Source of the DNA: Macrotis lagotis
Lineage: Eukaryota > Chordata > Mammalia > Peramelemorphia > Peramelidae
Assembly (NCBI RefSeq): GCF_037893015.1
Contig: NC_133658.1
Span: forward strand, 255,614,356 to 255,678,355
Length of the DNA stretch: 64,000 nucleotides
Reading direction: 5' to 3'
How positions within the stretch are numbered: position 1 is the stretch's first letter; each line of letters opens with the position of its first letter. A model generated the notes under the pieces. It saw only the letters and a list, made by a program, of their open reading frames with translations. It made no database searches and had not been told where the DNA came from. Shown one piece after another: positions 48,150-60,290 of this stretch. The translations under genes were made by a program, and so were the position numbers.

Positions 48150-48600
48150 ATTTTTATGGTGCTATGATGGTTCTAATTCAGTGTATTAGGTGCCTAGTAC
48201 TTGTAGATGATAGCACCAGACACTGGGAAAGATAATAAGATGAATAATAAAGATACAATTAGGGTCTTCAAAGAACTTAAAAGTATAGAAAATGAGGTCA
48301 GACATATGCACAAATAATTCTAATATAATTCATAGTATGAAAAATGGAATTATTGAGCATTTAGTGAGCATTCAATCAATAAACATTTATTAAATTTTTT
48401 CAGTGTGCCAGACATCATGCTACATACTGAAATTGTAAAGTCTCTGCTCTCAGGAAGCTAACAGTCTAATCGATAAAGCAACATGAAAACAACTGTGTTC
48501 AAAGAAGATATAAAGAGGTTAAATGGGAAATAACTGAAGGAAGACACTGAATTAAGATTGGGAAAGGCTTCCTGTAGAAATGAATGCTTTATAAATATTG
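48150..48600 (+). repeat. Ancient interspersed repeat fragments
   Basis: 'ataaacatttattaaatttt', 'gtgccagacatcatgctaca', 'tctctgctctcaggaagcta' and 'gggaaaggcttcctgtagaa' belong to the same old series as the copies at 38.6 and 36.6 kb. A poorer copy of 'ctagtacttgtagatgatag' to 'gggtcttcaaagaacttaaa' precedes it. Confidence 0.55.
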
Positions 48601-49245
48601 CCAGCAGTCATCTCTATATTTAGTTCTATTGTTTAGATTGCATTTTATGTAAGATGAAGAAAGTAGAGAAGCAAGAATAAGTTGAAATTAACTTGTGCTC
48701 CATATTACTCCAGAAAAAGTAAGCCCAAACAATTTGTTTTGTTTGACTATACATTTTTCTTATAAGAATTTTCTCCAGTTGGAGGAAGGGTGATAGAGGG
48801 GGGAGAGAGAGAGAAAATAGATTTTTGTTTATTGAAAAAAATCTATTAAAATAATAAAGCAGCCCTACAAATAGCACCCTTGTCTAGGGGTGGCAAACAG
48901 GAATAACTTTGGTTAGTACTATTTATAGAAAGAGTATGAAGCTACATTTGATATCACAATTTCATTATCATTTGCTTTCCCTGTTGGCTCAGTTTGTACA
49001 GCTCAGTAAATACATAAGGATCAGCCTGGAACAACATAAGCACCTCCACAGGCAAGAGGAGGTGACCTTGGACAAATGGTACTAATATTAGAGCCCTATT
49101 TTTTCTTCTCACCCTCTGCTAATGTCTCTCCTCTGCTCATATTCTACCAAGTGTCATCAACTCCAAACAAGAAATGTTCCCAACAAAATGATGACCAGAC
49201 TGTGTATCCATTGACCTCCCATACACTAGTGCCTAGATTTGGAGA
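48601..49245. other. Unassigned, with a purine-rich tract
   Basis: A G/A tract at 48785-48820 and the following 'agatttttgtttattgaaaa' resemble the 3' tail of a marsupial LINE, but the copy is too short to name. No gene. Confidence 0.4.
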
Positions 49246-49249
49246 GAGA

Positions 49250-49400
49250 AGACAAGGATGGATTTGAATGTAAGTTCTTATCTTTACTACTAGTGTGGCC
49301 TTTAAGCAAGTCGCTTTCTTCTCTTCTTCTCAGTTCCCTCACTTATAAAATGAAGACTGTGTGGATTTTCCCACTTCTAAATCTTAAGATAGCCACAACT
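49250..49400 (+). repeat. MIR
   Basis: 'ggatttgaatgtaagttctt', 'gtggcctttaagcaagtcgc' and 'ctcacttataaaatgaagac' in sense order. Confidence 0.7.
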
Positions 49401-50245
49401 GTAAACAGACCAAAAGAAATTCCCCTGCCATCAGCTTCTACTTATCTCAGATGTCCCCAGGAATGATGTAATGAAAGGGAATCCTCCCTGAGCCTCATGA
49501 AGCATCAGCCTCTTGCCCCACAGGGACACAGCTTTGGGCTGCCCAAAGTAGGCTGAACTTGAAAGCAATCTTGTCTTTAAACCTTTCTCTTTTTTGTGAT
49601 CCTGGGAGGGATAGCGGATTGAGGGGAAAGCAGAGGAGATGTTACCTAGTCCCACATTAGCAGTCAATATGCAGCTGCTCACTCCTAAGGCTTAATTTAA
49701 AACAATAAAAAAATTGTACCTTAAAGTCATTTTGTTTCCTTATTTATTTAATGTGATTTATTCTAAATGAAATTCATATCACTGGAATGTACTAGAACTC
49801 TCCTACCACCTGTTATTTTGTAGGAGAAATAAACGAGACCTCCCTCATCAGATGAGTTAATTATAATGACATATTCACTCCTCCCCAGAGATAGCATAAA
49901 ACAAAATGCGGCAAAGCATTAATTCAAAGAAGCAGCTGAAGGAAGAGAGATTTGTTGTTGTCGACTCACTCTCCTTTTGAAGAATTGTAAAGCAGTGCAT
50001 GGGACTGATGGTAGGCTAAGTTATTTGTTATGTATTAGGAATAGTATTCTAGGAAGGCCAAGGGACTCCTCTAGGGTTATGCCATCTTTGAATGAATGAC
50101 ACCAGAGAAAAATATTCTTGCTTTCCTAGAGGGTGAGCCTCTGAAATAAGGAAGAAAGTCTATAGTCAGGGTACTTGGGTGCTGGTGTCTTCCTCTTTAA
50201 AATTAGATTGTTGGACAACATAATCCCCTAGTGCTATCCAGTTTT
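49401..50245. other. Unassigned, repeat-poor sequence
   Basis: No gene or named repeat. Bases 49690-49960 look unique and contain AT-rich and homeodomain-like words (TTAATTATAATGAC). This is only a possible conserved noncoding element. Confidence 0.35.
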
Positions 50246-50249
50246 AGCC

Positions 50250-50390
50250 CCTCCATTAATTTACTGTGGAATACTGGGCAAATTAGTCCTATTCTCTGGA
50301 ATTCAGGTTACTTATCTGTAGAAATGAGATGCATTAGACAAGACAATTTCTAATGTTCCTTGTAACTCTTGATCTATGCTTCTGTCTAGA
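50250..50390 (+). repeat. MIR fragment
   Basis: 'gtggaatactgggcaaatta' and 'acttatctgtagaaatgaga', followed by 'ctaatgttccttgtaactct', fit the sense MIR 3' half. Confidence 0.65.
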
Positions 50391-50480
50391 AAGGGGTTCA
50401 CATTGCCTTTGACTTACCAAAGTTAAATTTAGTTTCCTCTTCTTGACTAGTCACAATATTCTCACCTCTTTAAACTCTTC

Positions 50481-50747
50481 TTACCTGCAGTCTATTTTCC
50501 TGAATGTTTGTTCTTCATGAAAAACCATTTGCATGATGGAAAAGATGAAGACCATTATAGCTTTGTATTGACCATTTGAAACGGATGAGCTCCTTCTGAT
50601 AAACTTAGCAGTCATTTCCTTAAATGGAGCAACTTTCAAAAAAATGCATTTCCCCTTCCTCTCTTTCCACACTTGGAAATTCAGATAGATGCCTACTGCT
50701 CTGGTCTCTTCCAGTGGTTTGGAGACTTCCAGGAGGTATTCATCCAA
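50481..50747 (-). other. Unrecognised open frame, 88 codons
   Basis: Begins MDEYLLEVSKPLEETRAVG and continues with WKERKGKCIFLKVAPFKEM. The residue mix is protein-like, but no domain or neighbour supports it and I do not recognise a family. It may be chance or the remnant of an old repeat. Confidence 0.2.
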
Positions 50748-50839
50748 GTTTTAGATAGACCTGTAATGTTTAAAGCAATAGACCTTTTAAAAATTTATTT
50801 GGAAGGGACCAGTGATTGTCACTTGCAGGGAGAATGCTA

Positions 50840-51030
50840 TATGTTGGAACTCCTACCAATGTAGATCAACATCTGATGTCCAAACCACAGCCATAGAAAG
50901 CTGGCTGGGCTACTTAAAGGTAAAATAATGTGCCTAGAATTACATAGCCAGTCATAAGTGTGACCCAAACTGATCACAAGCACATACTGGGCTTTCTAAT
51001 TTAAAGACTGGCTTTCTATCCACTCGAGCA
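50840..51030 (-). repeat. MIR, antisense
   Basis: 'taatgtgcctagaattacat' and 'gactggctttctatccact' are antisense MIR words. Confidence 0.6.
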
Positions 51031-53005
51031 ACTCTTGTTCCTTTTTATTATGACATATTTTAACACACACAAGGAAAGACCTGAGATCTAAAATTAGATA
51101 ACCAGAGGCTGAAACAGGAAATAATAGTGAAAATGGAAGTAGGTTCCAGGGCAGAGACTGAGTCTGAGTCTCAGGCATTGGAAGAAGAGGATTATAAATG
51201 GGTCTCAGGTGCCATGTTTTTCAGGCTCTGACAGGAGGAGAAAGGGGTGGTAATGACAAGGGTCCCATGACAATCTCTCTGATTTGGCATGTCCAGATTT
51301 GGCCAAGCTGTCATTATTTCTCCTACTGTATGTTTGTGATACCTGGGTCCTTTGTCTTCTGCACATTAAACACCAATGCAACTCTTCTTTGTAGATAAAA
51401 GTACATATGTTTTATAGAGGAGAGGTAGATTCTCACTCAATTCTATTTAACTGGGTTCCTAACTCTGATGTCACATGTAAGCAGACACCAGGGACTGTAT
51501 GGAGAGGCCAATTAAATATAATCCAGAAGACGAGAATTGGGGAATCAGGGTGGAAATAGATAGGATAAATCTTGTCTATAGTAAAGGTAGCTACAAGCTA
51601 ACCTGAAGGGGCTCAAAAACAGACTTTTTAAAAAATATTTTTAGCAGAGCTTTGGCAAGGGGAAGGCAAGGGGAATTCAAGGTTATCATGTCTCAGGACA
51701 GTCCTCTCTGCTCAAGGTTTTGTTCAGGTGAAGTTTCAGATGTAGCAGCACTGTTGTCAGCTCACCCCATGGTGATCAAACCTGAGAAAACTGCCTCATG
51801 CTTCTTAAATTCACAGGAGACACATTGATAAATCCCAAAGCCAATTTATTCATTTACAACAAGAGATCTAACTGGCACAATAATTCAGCATGCCCCTTTC
51901 CCCGTATTGGCAAACCTGGGAAACCAAATTAATTATCAGAAGGTTGCTTTGCTAAGTATGGAATTAGAAAGAACGGAAATTGGATAATGTTAAGGGATAT
52001 CTTAGACAGGCTAGGGTAAATCCTGATAGATTTACCCTTACAGAAGAAGAGATATTACTCTTTTGAAGTCCAGATCAGTGTAAAGCAACCTCTCCTTGAA
52101 TAGGCAGGGCTGGGTCTGACAGTGACTAAGTGAAACCCAGTCTCCCTGCCCCTCTTCCTTTTAAATATATCCACTAAGATTCAAGGCCTTCTATATGTGC
52201 TTGTCATCATATCAAGGGCCATTTTTTTCTCTATTGTAGCAAATATTCATTACAGCTTTAATTATTTCCAAATACAAATTTCTTTTACATTGATGACCTT
52301 TGCAGAGAGCTGGGTGTTCTGATTGCTTGTAAGTGGGTGCCTGATTCTTGTCAATAAGTAGCAGCTTCCTATGGATCCTCCATCAATGATAGCATCCCCT
52401 AGATGGCCAAATCACCTTCTTTGTTGATTTTGCTTTGGATTTTTCCTCTTTAGTCCCCTCATTCTAGACTATATCTCAGGGAGTTATGAAAGAATTAAAT
52501 AAAAATGACAGTCACACTACATCTTTCATATTCTCTAGGCAAGAGTTAAAATAATTTTCCATAGGGAGGCTAGAATTCTTTTTATAAAGAAGTTGGCTGG
52601 GTCTCCTGACTTCTAATGCAGATATATCCTAAGGAGAAGATAAGGGTTCAGAAGACCTGGTCAGATCTTTGTGACATGGCAAAATCAACTAGAATATCCA
52701 GTCCTTTACCTATATAGTGTTTTGTAGTTGTCAAACCAAATCCTCATATTATTCTCTAAGCTTCAAGACTTCATGAAACTCAACAATTTGGGTAAGCACA
52801 TACAACTTTCCTAAGTCACTTCCATGCCATGGAAATTTCCCCAAAATACATAAAGGGAAAGGCACTAAGGGTCACCAGAATTTTTCCATTCCATTCCATC
52901 ACTGATGAAGCTTCCCTCATTTCCTCTTTCAATCCTCCAAAGACTACAGGGTTCTGCCAACAAGATGTGATTATTATTTTCCAGTACTAGCAGCAAAATC
53001 CCTAC
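51031..53005. other. Mostly unassigned, repeat-poor sequence
   Basis: No gene seen. A weak antisense MIR may lie at 52690-52770. Bases 52190-52330 ('caaatattcattacagcttt', 'aattatttccaaatacaaat') look unique and might be conserved noncoding DNA. Confidence 0.35.
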
Positions 53006-53009
53006 TTTC

Positions 53010-53165
53010 TTCCTCTTGGATAGAGCTAGACCTGGAGTCTTACTTCAGCCTCTTACTAGCTGTGTGGCTATGAGTAAAGCAATCGATAGTAACTTGGATG
53101 CTATCTGTAAAATGAGACAGTTGTATTCAATGGTCTTCAAGGTTCCTTCAGGCTTTAGATCTAAA
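53010..53165 (+). repeat. MIR
   Basis: 'gctagacctggagtcttact', 'cttactagctgtgtggctat' and 'gatgctatctgtaaaatgag', ending 'caaggttccttcaggcttta'. Confidence 0.75.
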
Positions 53166-53235
53166 AGACATGATAGGCAAAAATGGAGATTCATTGTGAT
53201 AGAGAGGTCAGTATACTCCATGGATATTGCCTGTT

Positions 53236-53290
53236 GTTCCTCTCTCTCTCTCTCCCTCTCCCTCCCTCATCTTTCCCTCCCCCTACCTCC
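53236..53290 (+). repeat. Imperfect (CT)n / CCCTC-rich tract
   Basis: A short CT run passes into CCCTC and CCCC-rich words; low-complexity pyrimidine tract. Confidence 0.85.
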
Positions 53291-53814
53291 CCACTGCCTT
53301 CCCAATTCCTTACCCTAATGCTGCTCTGATTGTACTAATAGTAACTATCTATTTGGGTGTTTCTAGGGTAAAAGGAGAATAAAGTAGCCAAAATATGATA
53401 AAATGACAACTTTATAAATAAAAGGATTGACTTTAAAGAAAATTGTGTTGCCCTTGGTTAAATTGACATGGAATGTTGCTGATTATATGACCTAGTGACT
53501 ACAAGAAAAAAGAACTACATTTTTCACTGTGAAGCATAATCTTAATCCTCTTTCAGTAGTAGGTGTTGATCATATCCTAATAAAGAGAATGTAGAGCCTG
53601 TGAAGGGGAAATAGTTAAAATTATTAAGATTCTGGTTTACTCAGGAAAAATGGAAGAAATAATAAAATATTCTCTTTTTTTGTTTTTGTTTCAGAATTCT
53701 TAGTTCCAGCTGGATGACAAACCCAACCTACCATTTGCGATCAAAGATCACATTTTTACAAAAAAATCATGAATCATGTAGTTCAGCAGTTTAATAGGTC
53801 CATTGTATGAATCA
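53291..53814. other. Unassigned sequence
   Basis: No gene or named repeat identified. Confidence 0.4.
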
Positions 53815-53955
53815 TGCTTCCTTTTATCTTTAACTTCAACAAATATCTAAAAATGCTTGCTATATGAAGAGCAGCACTGTGCTCAATTCTGAGGAAGTTA
53901 ACAGAGATAAATGAAATATTATCATTGCCCTATCTTCATGCTGCTTATGGCCAGC
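53815..53955 (+). repeat. Ancient interspersed repeat fragment
   Basis: 'cttcaacaaatatctaaaaa', 'gcagcactgtgctcaattct' and 'cattgccctatcttcatgct' echo the old series at 48.4 kb. Confidence 0.45.
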
Positions 53956-53957
53956 TA

Positions 53958-54210
53958 AGAGGTGTAGTAGCTAGAACCCTAGGCTGGAGTTAGTAAGACT
54001 TGAGTTCAAATCCAATTTCAAAAATTTATGAAATTGGGTAAGTCACTAAATTTTTATCTGCCTCAGTCTCCTCATCTGTGAAATGAGGATGGTCATAGTA
54101 CCTCCATCTAAGAGCTGTTTTGAAGACCAACTGAATTAATATTTATAAAGCACTTTGTAAATCTTAAAGTTCCATGAAAATACTAGTTATTATTGTTGCT
54201 GTTATATTCA
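53958..54210 (+). repeat. MIR-family SINE
   Basis: 'cttgagttcaaatccaattt', 'ctcagtctcctcatctgtga', 'aatgaggatggtcatagtac' and 'aaagcactttgtaaatctta' form a near-complete sense copy ending in ATTATTGTTGCTG. Confidence 0.88.
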
Positions 54211-55009
54211 TAGTATATTTCACTAATACGTCTCAGGACAAAGCTCCCAGTTGTAAAAAGCATTGTTTCTCTTCATGGTTTCAGGGAAATCAGAGAGATT
54301 TCTTCATTTACTCTTCACGTCTGTAGAGAGCTTCTTTGAGAGGGTGAGGAGAGGAAGATGAGGGGTAAACATGAGACATTCACTAGATTCAGAAGCTTCC
54401 AATCTGTCAGCTACATGAGATAAGTCCAGCAGATGGAAGTAAAACTGATCAGAAGAGGAGAGTTGACCTTGGAAATCATGGCTAGGTCCAATGTCAACAT
54501 GACTAAGACTGAGCTCATGGATTTGAGCTCATACTCGACTCTGGCTTAAATCATCTATTCTTAAAAATCGTGTGTCAGATTCCATATAGAAATGTTGGTA
54601 TGGCTCTTCAGGCATAATGCTTGGTAGAGTAATTCTCTTCCATTGTTTTTCTCATGTAAAAATCAGCTAATGGTTGCTGTAGTTTGTGCTTATTTGATTC
54701 ACCACAGATTAAACTAGCAAACTGAAACACTCTGTGCCTCTACTTTTTTTAAGCCTGGGGACAAGCAGGTGTGGGATTTCTGTGTGTATTTGTCTAGACT
54801 GAAGGAAGATTGGCTAAACCAAGTTAGCTTCCTGAGAGGACAAATTGACAAGAACATTGAGTCCCCAGGAGAGGGGTGTCAAGAGTTGGAAATCCCAGGC
54901 ATACCTCCCCACACATATCATCAAGCCATGACAGTTAAGATGGTGTTTATTAGACTGGAAATCTCTCTTGTTCTCCTGATGGCAGATAACCATCTCAGGC
55001 GCTAATGAA

Positions 55010-55032
55010 TGACTCATGAATGGGTATAAAAA
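55010..55032 (+). promoter_or_regulatory. Candidate AP-1 plus TATA core promoter
   Basis: A consensus AP-1 site TGACTCA (55010-55016) lies 8 bases before a TATA box TATAAAAA (55025-55032), which would place a start site near 55055-55060. The downstream 100 bases are moderately C-rich and contain an ATG at about 55146 with only a seven-codon frame. Such motif pairs arise by chance in AT-rich DNA, so this is tentative. Confidence 0.25.
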
Positions 55033-56900
55033 TAAGCTACTGCACAACTTCAAAAATTCAAAGCCAACTCCTTTTCTGCAAACAGCAGCAGCTTCCTACA
55101 GCTTTTGCTCCAACACCCATCCATCCTAACATTTCTCTCCCAGGACATGAGTAAAATGCAATTTGATTCATAATCAGCCTTGGGAGTTTGCTTTAAAGAC
55201 ATGAGCGCCCAGGAGGGGATGAGAGCTGTCTATAGTTTCTTGTTTTTCAAAGACATTTCTATTTTAAAGTGAATCAGATTATGCTCAAAATGTGCATGAG
55301 AGGATCATGCTTGTAAAATATACAGAAAGTAGTTGGATTCATTGTGTGTTGAGTTGATGGGTAGGCATATCTGGAATTTGAACCTTCCCCAAATAATGGT
55401 GCCCTCTAGTGATCATGAAGCAAAGTGATAAATCTGGCAAACCCTGTTTCTTAACTCTGATTCTACAAAGATTTCTGAGTTATAGTTTAATTATTTCAAA
55501 AATGAATATTAGTGGACTGCTGATTTCTGAAACTAAACTTTACAAAAGTTTAGAATTAATAGATCAAATCTAGATTTGTAAAGACAATCTCCAGCAACTT
55601 TTCTTATAATGGGGGATTTCTGTTTTATGAAAATGGTAACAGTTTCAAGCTTGGATGCTGGAAAACCATGGAAGGAATCTTCAAATTCCACTGTAAAACT
55701 GATTTAGAGTCTGACTAGATGAAAAAAGGACATACTCACTTCCTCTCTTGCCCCTGAAAAGTAGGAGTGGGGCACATGTAGGGGAAAATCCATCCATCCC
55801 TTGTTTTCCAATAGCCACATTTCTAAAGTATCATTCTGCCAACCCACTTTGCTTTCTTTTTCACCTACAATGTTTCACCTCTAAGTTTAGAAGGTGTGAA
55901 CACTGTGTAGGTATAAGCCCTTTCAGAGGGCAGAAGAGATTGTGACTTTCCTGGGAGGAATATTCACAATTTATACTTGATATCCCACATAGGTGGGTAG
56001 GTGAAGTCCTAGCAAAGTCCCAAGTGCAGAAGGTATCCTGAAGAGGAAGTACCCTTGACCCTGAGAGACCCAGGTCACTAGCTTTGTGGGGCTGTTATTA
56101 CTATTTCACACAGCTTGGGACAAAGAACATTGAACAGAGTGAAGTGTCAGCATGATAACTTAGAACATCAAGTTTCACATTTCAGGGAAGGATTTTTTTC
56201 ATCATTGTAATGTAGAACATTGCGGCCCATTTGTTTCCACTTAACAGGACAGTAGAAAAAAGTAAATCAGGTCCCAGAGTGAGCTAGTTCATGTGAATTA
56301 TGAAAGGGCGGGGATAACAAATATGGATTTCTAATGTATGCCCTTTAGGGGAGTCTGGGATTTGTGGCTGCTATTTTGGTTTTTATTAAAGTGTAATGCT
56401 AACATCCATAAGAGAAAATTTGTTATTCTAAAGACACCTGAACCCCAAAGCAGGCTATTGTATAATCTGGCATCTGTACCACATGGGAGCCATACTGCAT
56501 TACTCACTAGTGACAGAACAAATGTGGTCCTTACCCCTAGTGGGATACACATCCATTTAAAGGGGGAAAAAAATAATATGTAGATTTTATAGCAGATAGC
56601 AAGTAGATAGCAAGTCAGAGATAAGCAATCTCTGGGTCATTGCCAGCATGGTCCATCCCTGAATTCTTTCCAACTACCTGAAAATATTGAAAGGGTTACA
56701 TCTAATTGTGCTCTGTTGGAAAGACCCAAGGACTTGAAAAGAAGGATTTGACATCTTGTCAGGACCCTTTCTCTACTTTGCTATGTGACTGTAGGTAATT
56801 CACTTAATTAATTGGTGAATTAATTTCCTTTTGTCACAAATGTGAAAAAGTTTTGTGAGGGTATGAGTCAATAAGTGAGGAAAAATTTAAAAACTGAAAA

Positions 56901-56957
56901 TTATATATATATATATATGTAAATATGTATATGCATACATACATAGATACATACATT
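56901..56957 (+). repeat. (AT)n / ATGT-type low-complexity run
   Basis: TA dinucleotides pass into ATGTAT/CATACATAGATACATAC units. Confidence 0.9.
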
Positions 56958-57399
56958 GTTTGCTTTTAAGACTTGGCTTGTCTATTTTGCTCAGGTCAGA
57001 AGTTCAACAGTCATTCATAGACCAGACTTCACTGTTGATTGGCCCTATTTCCATCCTTGGCTCATTTACCCCTCCTGAGGCAGCCTGCTGAACCTTTTGC
57101 CTGGGGTTTTTCCCTTTTGGTACCAGACTCAGAGTAGATATCAATTTTATCCCTTTTTCACCTCAGAACTCCCAGACTCAGGGGAACCATCAGCTTCAGT
57201 CCCCTTTAGTTTTAGAGATTATAAGCTAGGACAACCACACTCAACATAAATACATGCTTAAAAAATTATCAGTAATGATGGATGAGTTACAATCTGTGTC
57301 TGGAAAGAATGCCCATGTCAATGAAGTGAGAGATTCATTAGAATATTGTGAATTATTACCACAAAATTCTAGTCATATGTACTAATACAAATATAGAGA

Positions 57400-57640
57400 T
57401 TTTGAGTTGGAAAGGCCTTGAGAAATTCTAAGAATACAAGATTTATAACTAGAAAGGACCTTCCAGATCATAACATAACATGACAATTTGGAGGCCATCT
57501 ACTCTAACTCATAATTATTAAACAATTTTCTGAATAATATTACTCTGCTTAAAAATATCCAAAGAGCAAGAACCCACCACCTCATTATACTTTCAGAGAA
57601 TTCTGATTATTAGGAAGCAATTGCTTGCAAGTAAAATTAG
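57400..57640. repeat. Decayed ancient repeat, probably antisense MIR or LINE
   Basis: 'gagttggaaaggccttgaga', 'ctagaaaggaccttccagat' and 'gagcaagaacccaccacctc' resemble an old antisense SINE joined to a LINE fragment; both are too eroded to name. Confidence 0.4.
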
Positions 57641-58029
57641 TCACTCAACATCTTCTACCCATTGCTGAAGGTATAAGTCCTTAAAGTATAAAGGAATATT
57701 TTTTTTCCTCTCTTGGAGGAGTCCAATCTATCCCAATTCCACAGAAAAGACTTTATCCCTAATACTTATCTCCAAATGTTGTGGTTTGTTTTGGTTTTCA
57801 AGATTTGTCATGATCATAGAATTGGTCAATACATAACTCAGAATATAACTAGGCTTTGACTAGTACAGAGAGAATTTCCATCTCCAGATCTGTACTAAGC
57901 CTTTCTAGCTTAGATAGGACTTAAAAGAACTGAGGGTTCCTTCTATACAGTGAAAGCTGCTCATATGGTAGTCACATGATTTTTATTGATTGAAGTATAA
58001 ATTTTCATTCCAGCCTTGAGAATCAGTTT
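57641..58029. other. Unassigned sequence
   Basis: No gene or named repeat identified. Confidence 0.4.
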
Positions 58030-58262
58030 TCTACTGTTGCTGTTATTTTTGTTCAGTTATTTTCAATTGTGTGCCCCCACTTGGGGTTTTCTAGGTAAAG
58101 ATACTGGAGTAGTTGGTGATTTCCTTCTTGAGCTCATTTTATAAATGAGACAGTGTTAAGTGATTTGTCCAGGGTCACACAGATAATAAGAGTCTAAGGC
58201 TGGATTTGAACTCAGTTCTTCCTTAATCAAAGACTGGCACTCTACTGCATCACCTAGCTCTC
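58030..58262 (-). repeat. Marsupial SINE (long-tail type), antisense
   Basis: 'cccacttggggttttctagg', 'gatactggagtagttggtga', 'gtccagggtcacacagataa', 'ctggatttgaactcagttct' and 'tgcatcacctagct' give a full antisense copy. Confidence 0.88.
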
Positions 58263-58369
58263 TAAGAATTAGTTTTCTGGTAAGAATTTCCAACATCAAA
58301 AATGTTGATTTAAGAGTTAGTTGGGGTAGGCAATATAAATATAGGGTAGACAAGGTGATACCAGTAAAA

Positions 58370-58560
58370 ATATCATTGATTATGGAGTCAGAGACTTAAT
58401 TTCAAATTTCAGTTCTGATCCTATCTATAAGACCTTGGGCAAGTCACTTAATCTACCTAGATCTCAGTTTCTTCAATCGTTAAATTAAAAGGTTGGACTC
58501 AATGGTTTCTTAGAATCTTTTAGCATTAATTATATGATCCTACAATCCTGTGATAAGACC
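58370..58560 (+). repeat. MIR
   Basis: 'attatggagtcagagactta', 'agaccttgggcaagtcactt', 'gttggactcaatggtttctt' in sense order. Confidence 0.82.
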
Positions 58561-59365
58561 CTCTCCCTACCCCCTTCCCATAAAACAAGGGATGAAAACC
58601 TTCTATTAAGAATTTCTTTCCAATCTGCCAGAATATAAAACATAAAGGTCACCCTATAGGCCTCTCTGCATTTGCTCACTTGTCCTTCAGGGTATTTTGT
58701 CCTGCATCCCTAAGGTTCAGAAGTGATTGTGTACCAAAAAAAAATCAATTTATAACTTGATGAACTTGTTTCCCATATCCTGGGTGACATTAAAAAAGGA
58801 AAAAAATTGTTTTACATTTATGAATAGAAGATATAATTTACTGAAGCATCATTCCCAGGTCATCTCTAAACTTCTTCCTTAAAAACTTGAGGTCACATCT
58901 GTTCATACATGAACAAATGTTGCACCATTCATAGATGAAGTTTGATAGTTTTAAGAAAAAAAATTTGGGGGGGTTGTATATGCTGGAAATTGCCAAGTAA
59001 TCAGGAAAATGAATTTCCACTAATCTGACAGTTTTACCACTCTTGACATCATGTACTGTGCTTTCAGTGGTCAGTGGGGACTATTTAATTGCAGTTAAGC
59101 CAGCACTATTCATTGTGGCATCAAAATAGGGCAACATTTAATTTGGTTAAACTTCCTGAATCTGAAGACCCAGATTGGTGGGTGGTACTCCATTGGGTAT
59201 TAAATGTTTGGGCTTAAAAAAGCAAATAAATAAATCTAGAAACATGTTCATTGAAAGATAAATTAAATTCCACTGGCCAATGGCCCAAAGTAATTTACTG
59301 TCAAAAATCAGTCATCAGAAAAGAAAAATCTAAATCTCTCTAAAAGAATTATGTGGATTTCATAC
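58561..59365. other. Unassigned sequence
   Basis: No gene or named repeat identified. Confidence 0.4.
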
Positions 59366-59369
59366 ATCA

Positions 59370-60115
59370 TGTGATTCCTTTGTCTAGAAATCTTCAGTGG
59401 CTTCAGGTTGTCCAACTCGTGGTTTTCAAATTCCTTTACTTGACATTCAAAGCAATCACAATCTGGCAGCACCCCACCCTTCCAGCTTTATCTGACATTA
59501 CCCTCTTCCATGGATTTTGGTCTGCTCTCTTTCATTGAATGTGCCTTGTGTATTTTCATTGAAGTAGTTGAAAGAATAGAAAGCCCTGGATTTGAATCAG
59601 AAAAGCAGGGTTCCCATTCTGGCTTGGCCACTTCTTACCTTTATGACCTTGGCAAGTTATTGAACCTCTCTGGGTCTCATTATTTTGTCTTTCTAAAATG
59701 AAAGGGTTGAGCTAGAAGACCTCCATGGTCCTTACTAGTTATAAATCTATGATCTCATGATTATCTTTTGTTCTTAATAGTCCCTGTGCCTGGAAAGTTC
59801 CCCCCTTTTCCTCCTTATCTTTTGAATTCTTATTCACCCTTTAAAGTCCAACTCAAATACCACCTCCTGCTTGGAACCTTCCTTGATCTCCTTAGTGGTA
59901 ACAATTTTCCCCCTGAGACTTCACATACCTTACTACATAGTTTTCTAATATTCTATCAAATTATAACTATCTGTTTTTCTTCCTCTCCACACCCCCAACC
60001 ACCCTCCCCATAGATTAACTATAAGGGTTAAAAACAGTGAAACAATATGTCTCCCTCATAAGCCTTAGTTCTCAGCATAGAATAGGCACCTGATGTTTGT
60101 AAATGAATGAATGAA
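59370..60115 (+). mobile_element. L2 LINE 3' region, split by a MIR
   Basis: First part (59370-59540): 'tcttcagtggcttcaggttg', 'cacaatctggcagcacccca'. Second part (59765-60115): 'gtccctgtgcctggaaagtt', 'ttaaagtccaactcaaatac', 'cacctcctgcttggaacctt', then 'aggcacctgatgtttgtaaa' at the end. The frame at 59768-60013 contains LNSYSPFKVQLKYHLL, matching the L2 ORF2 C-terminal region. It is 5'-truncated and inactive. Confidence 0.85.
59541..59764 (+). repeat. MIR inserted in L2
   Basis: 'ctggatttgaatcagaaaag', 'ttatgaccttggcaagttat', 'tgaacctctctgggtctcat' and 'agaagacctccatggtcctt' form a sense MIR between the two L2 halves. Confidence 0.82.
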
Positions 60116-60119
60116 TAAA

Positions 60120-60290
60120 CAGAACATCAGAGCTGGAAAGGACATGATGCAATATAATCTATACACCAGCATTTTTCAAAGGAGGAAATTGAGGCCCAGA
60201 GGGGAGAAATGACTTGCTCTGTATTATGTAGCTATTTAATGACAGATCTGAGGCTTGAAATCAGACATTTTATAATGGGAAAAAGAGGAA
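60120..60290 (-). repeat. MIR, antisense
   Basis: 'agagctggaaaggacatgat', 'aggaggaaattgaggcccag' and 'atctgaggcttgaaatcaga' in antisense order. Confidence 0.75.

Larger units (their letters stand above)
54211..57399. other. Largest repeat-poor block; no gene identified
   Basis: Over 3 kb shows no clear repeat apart from an AT/ATGT low-complexity run at 56901-56957, and no open frame with a recognised domain. A promoter-like site at 55.0 kb is listed separately. Such repeat-poor DNA is where regulatory elements or short exons would be sought. Confidence 0.5.
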
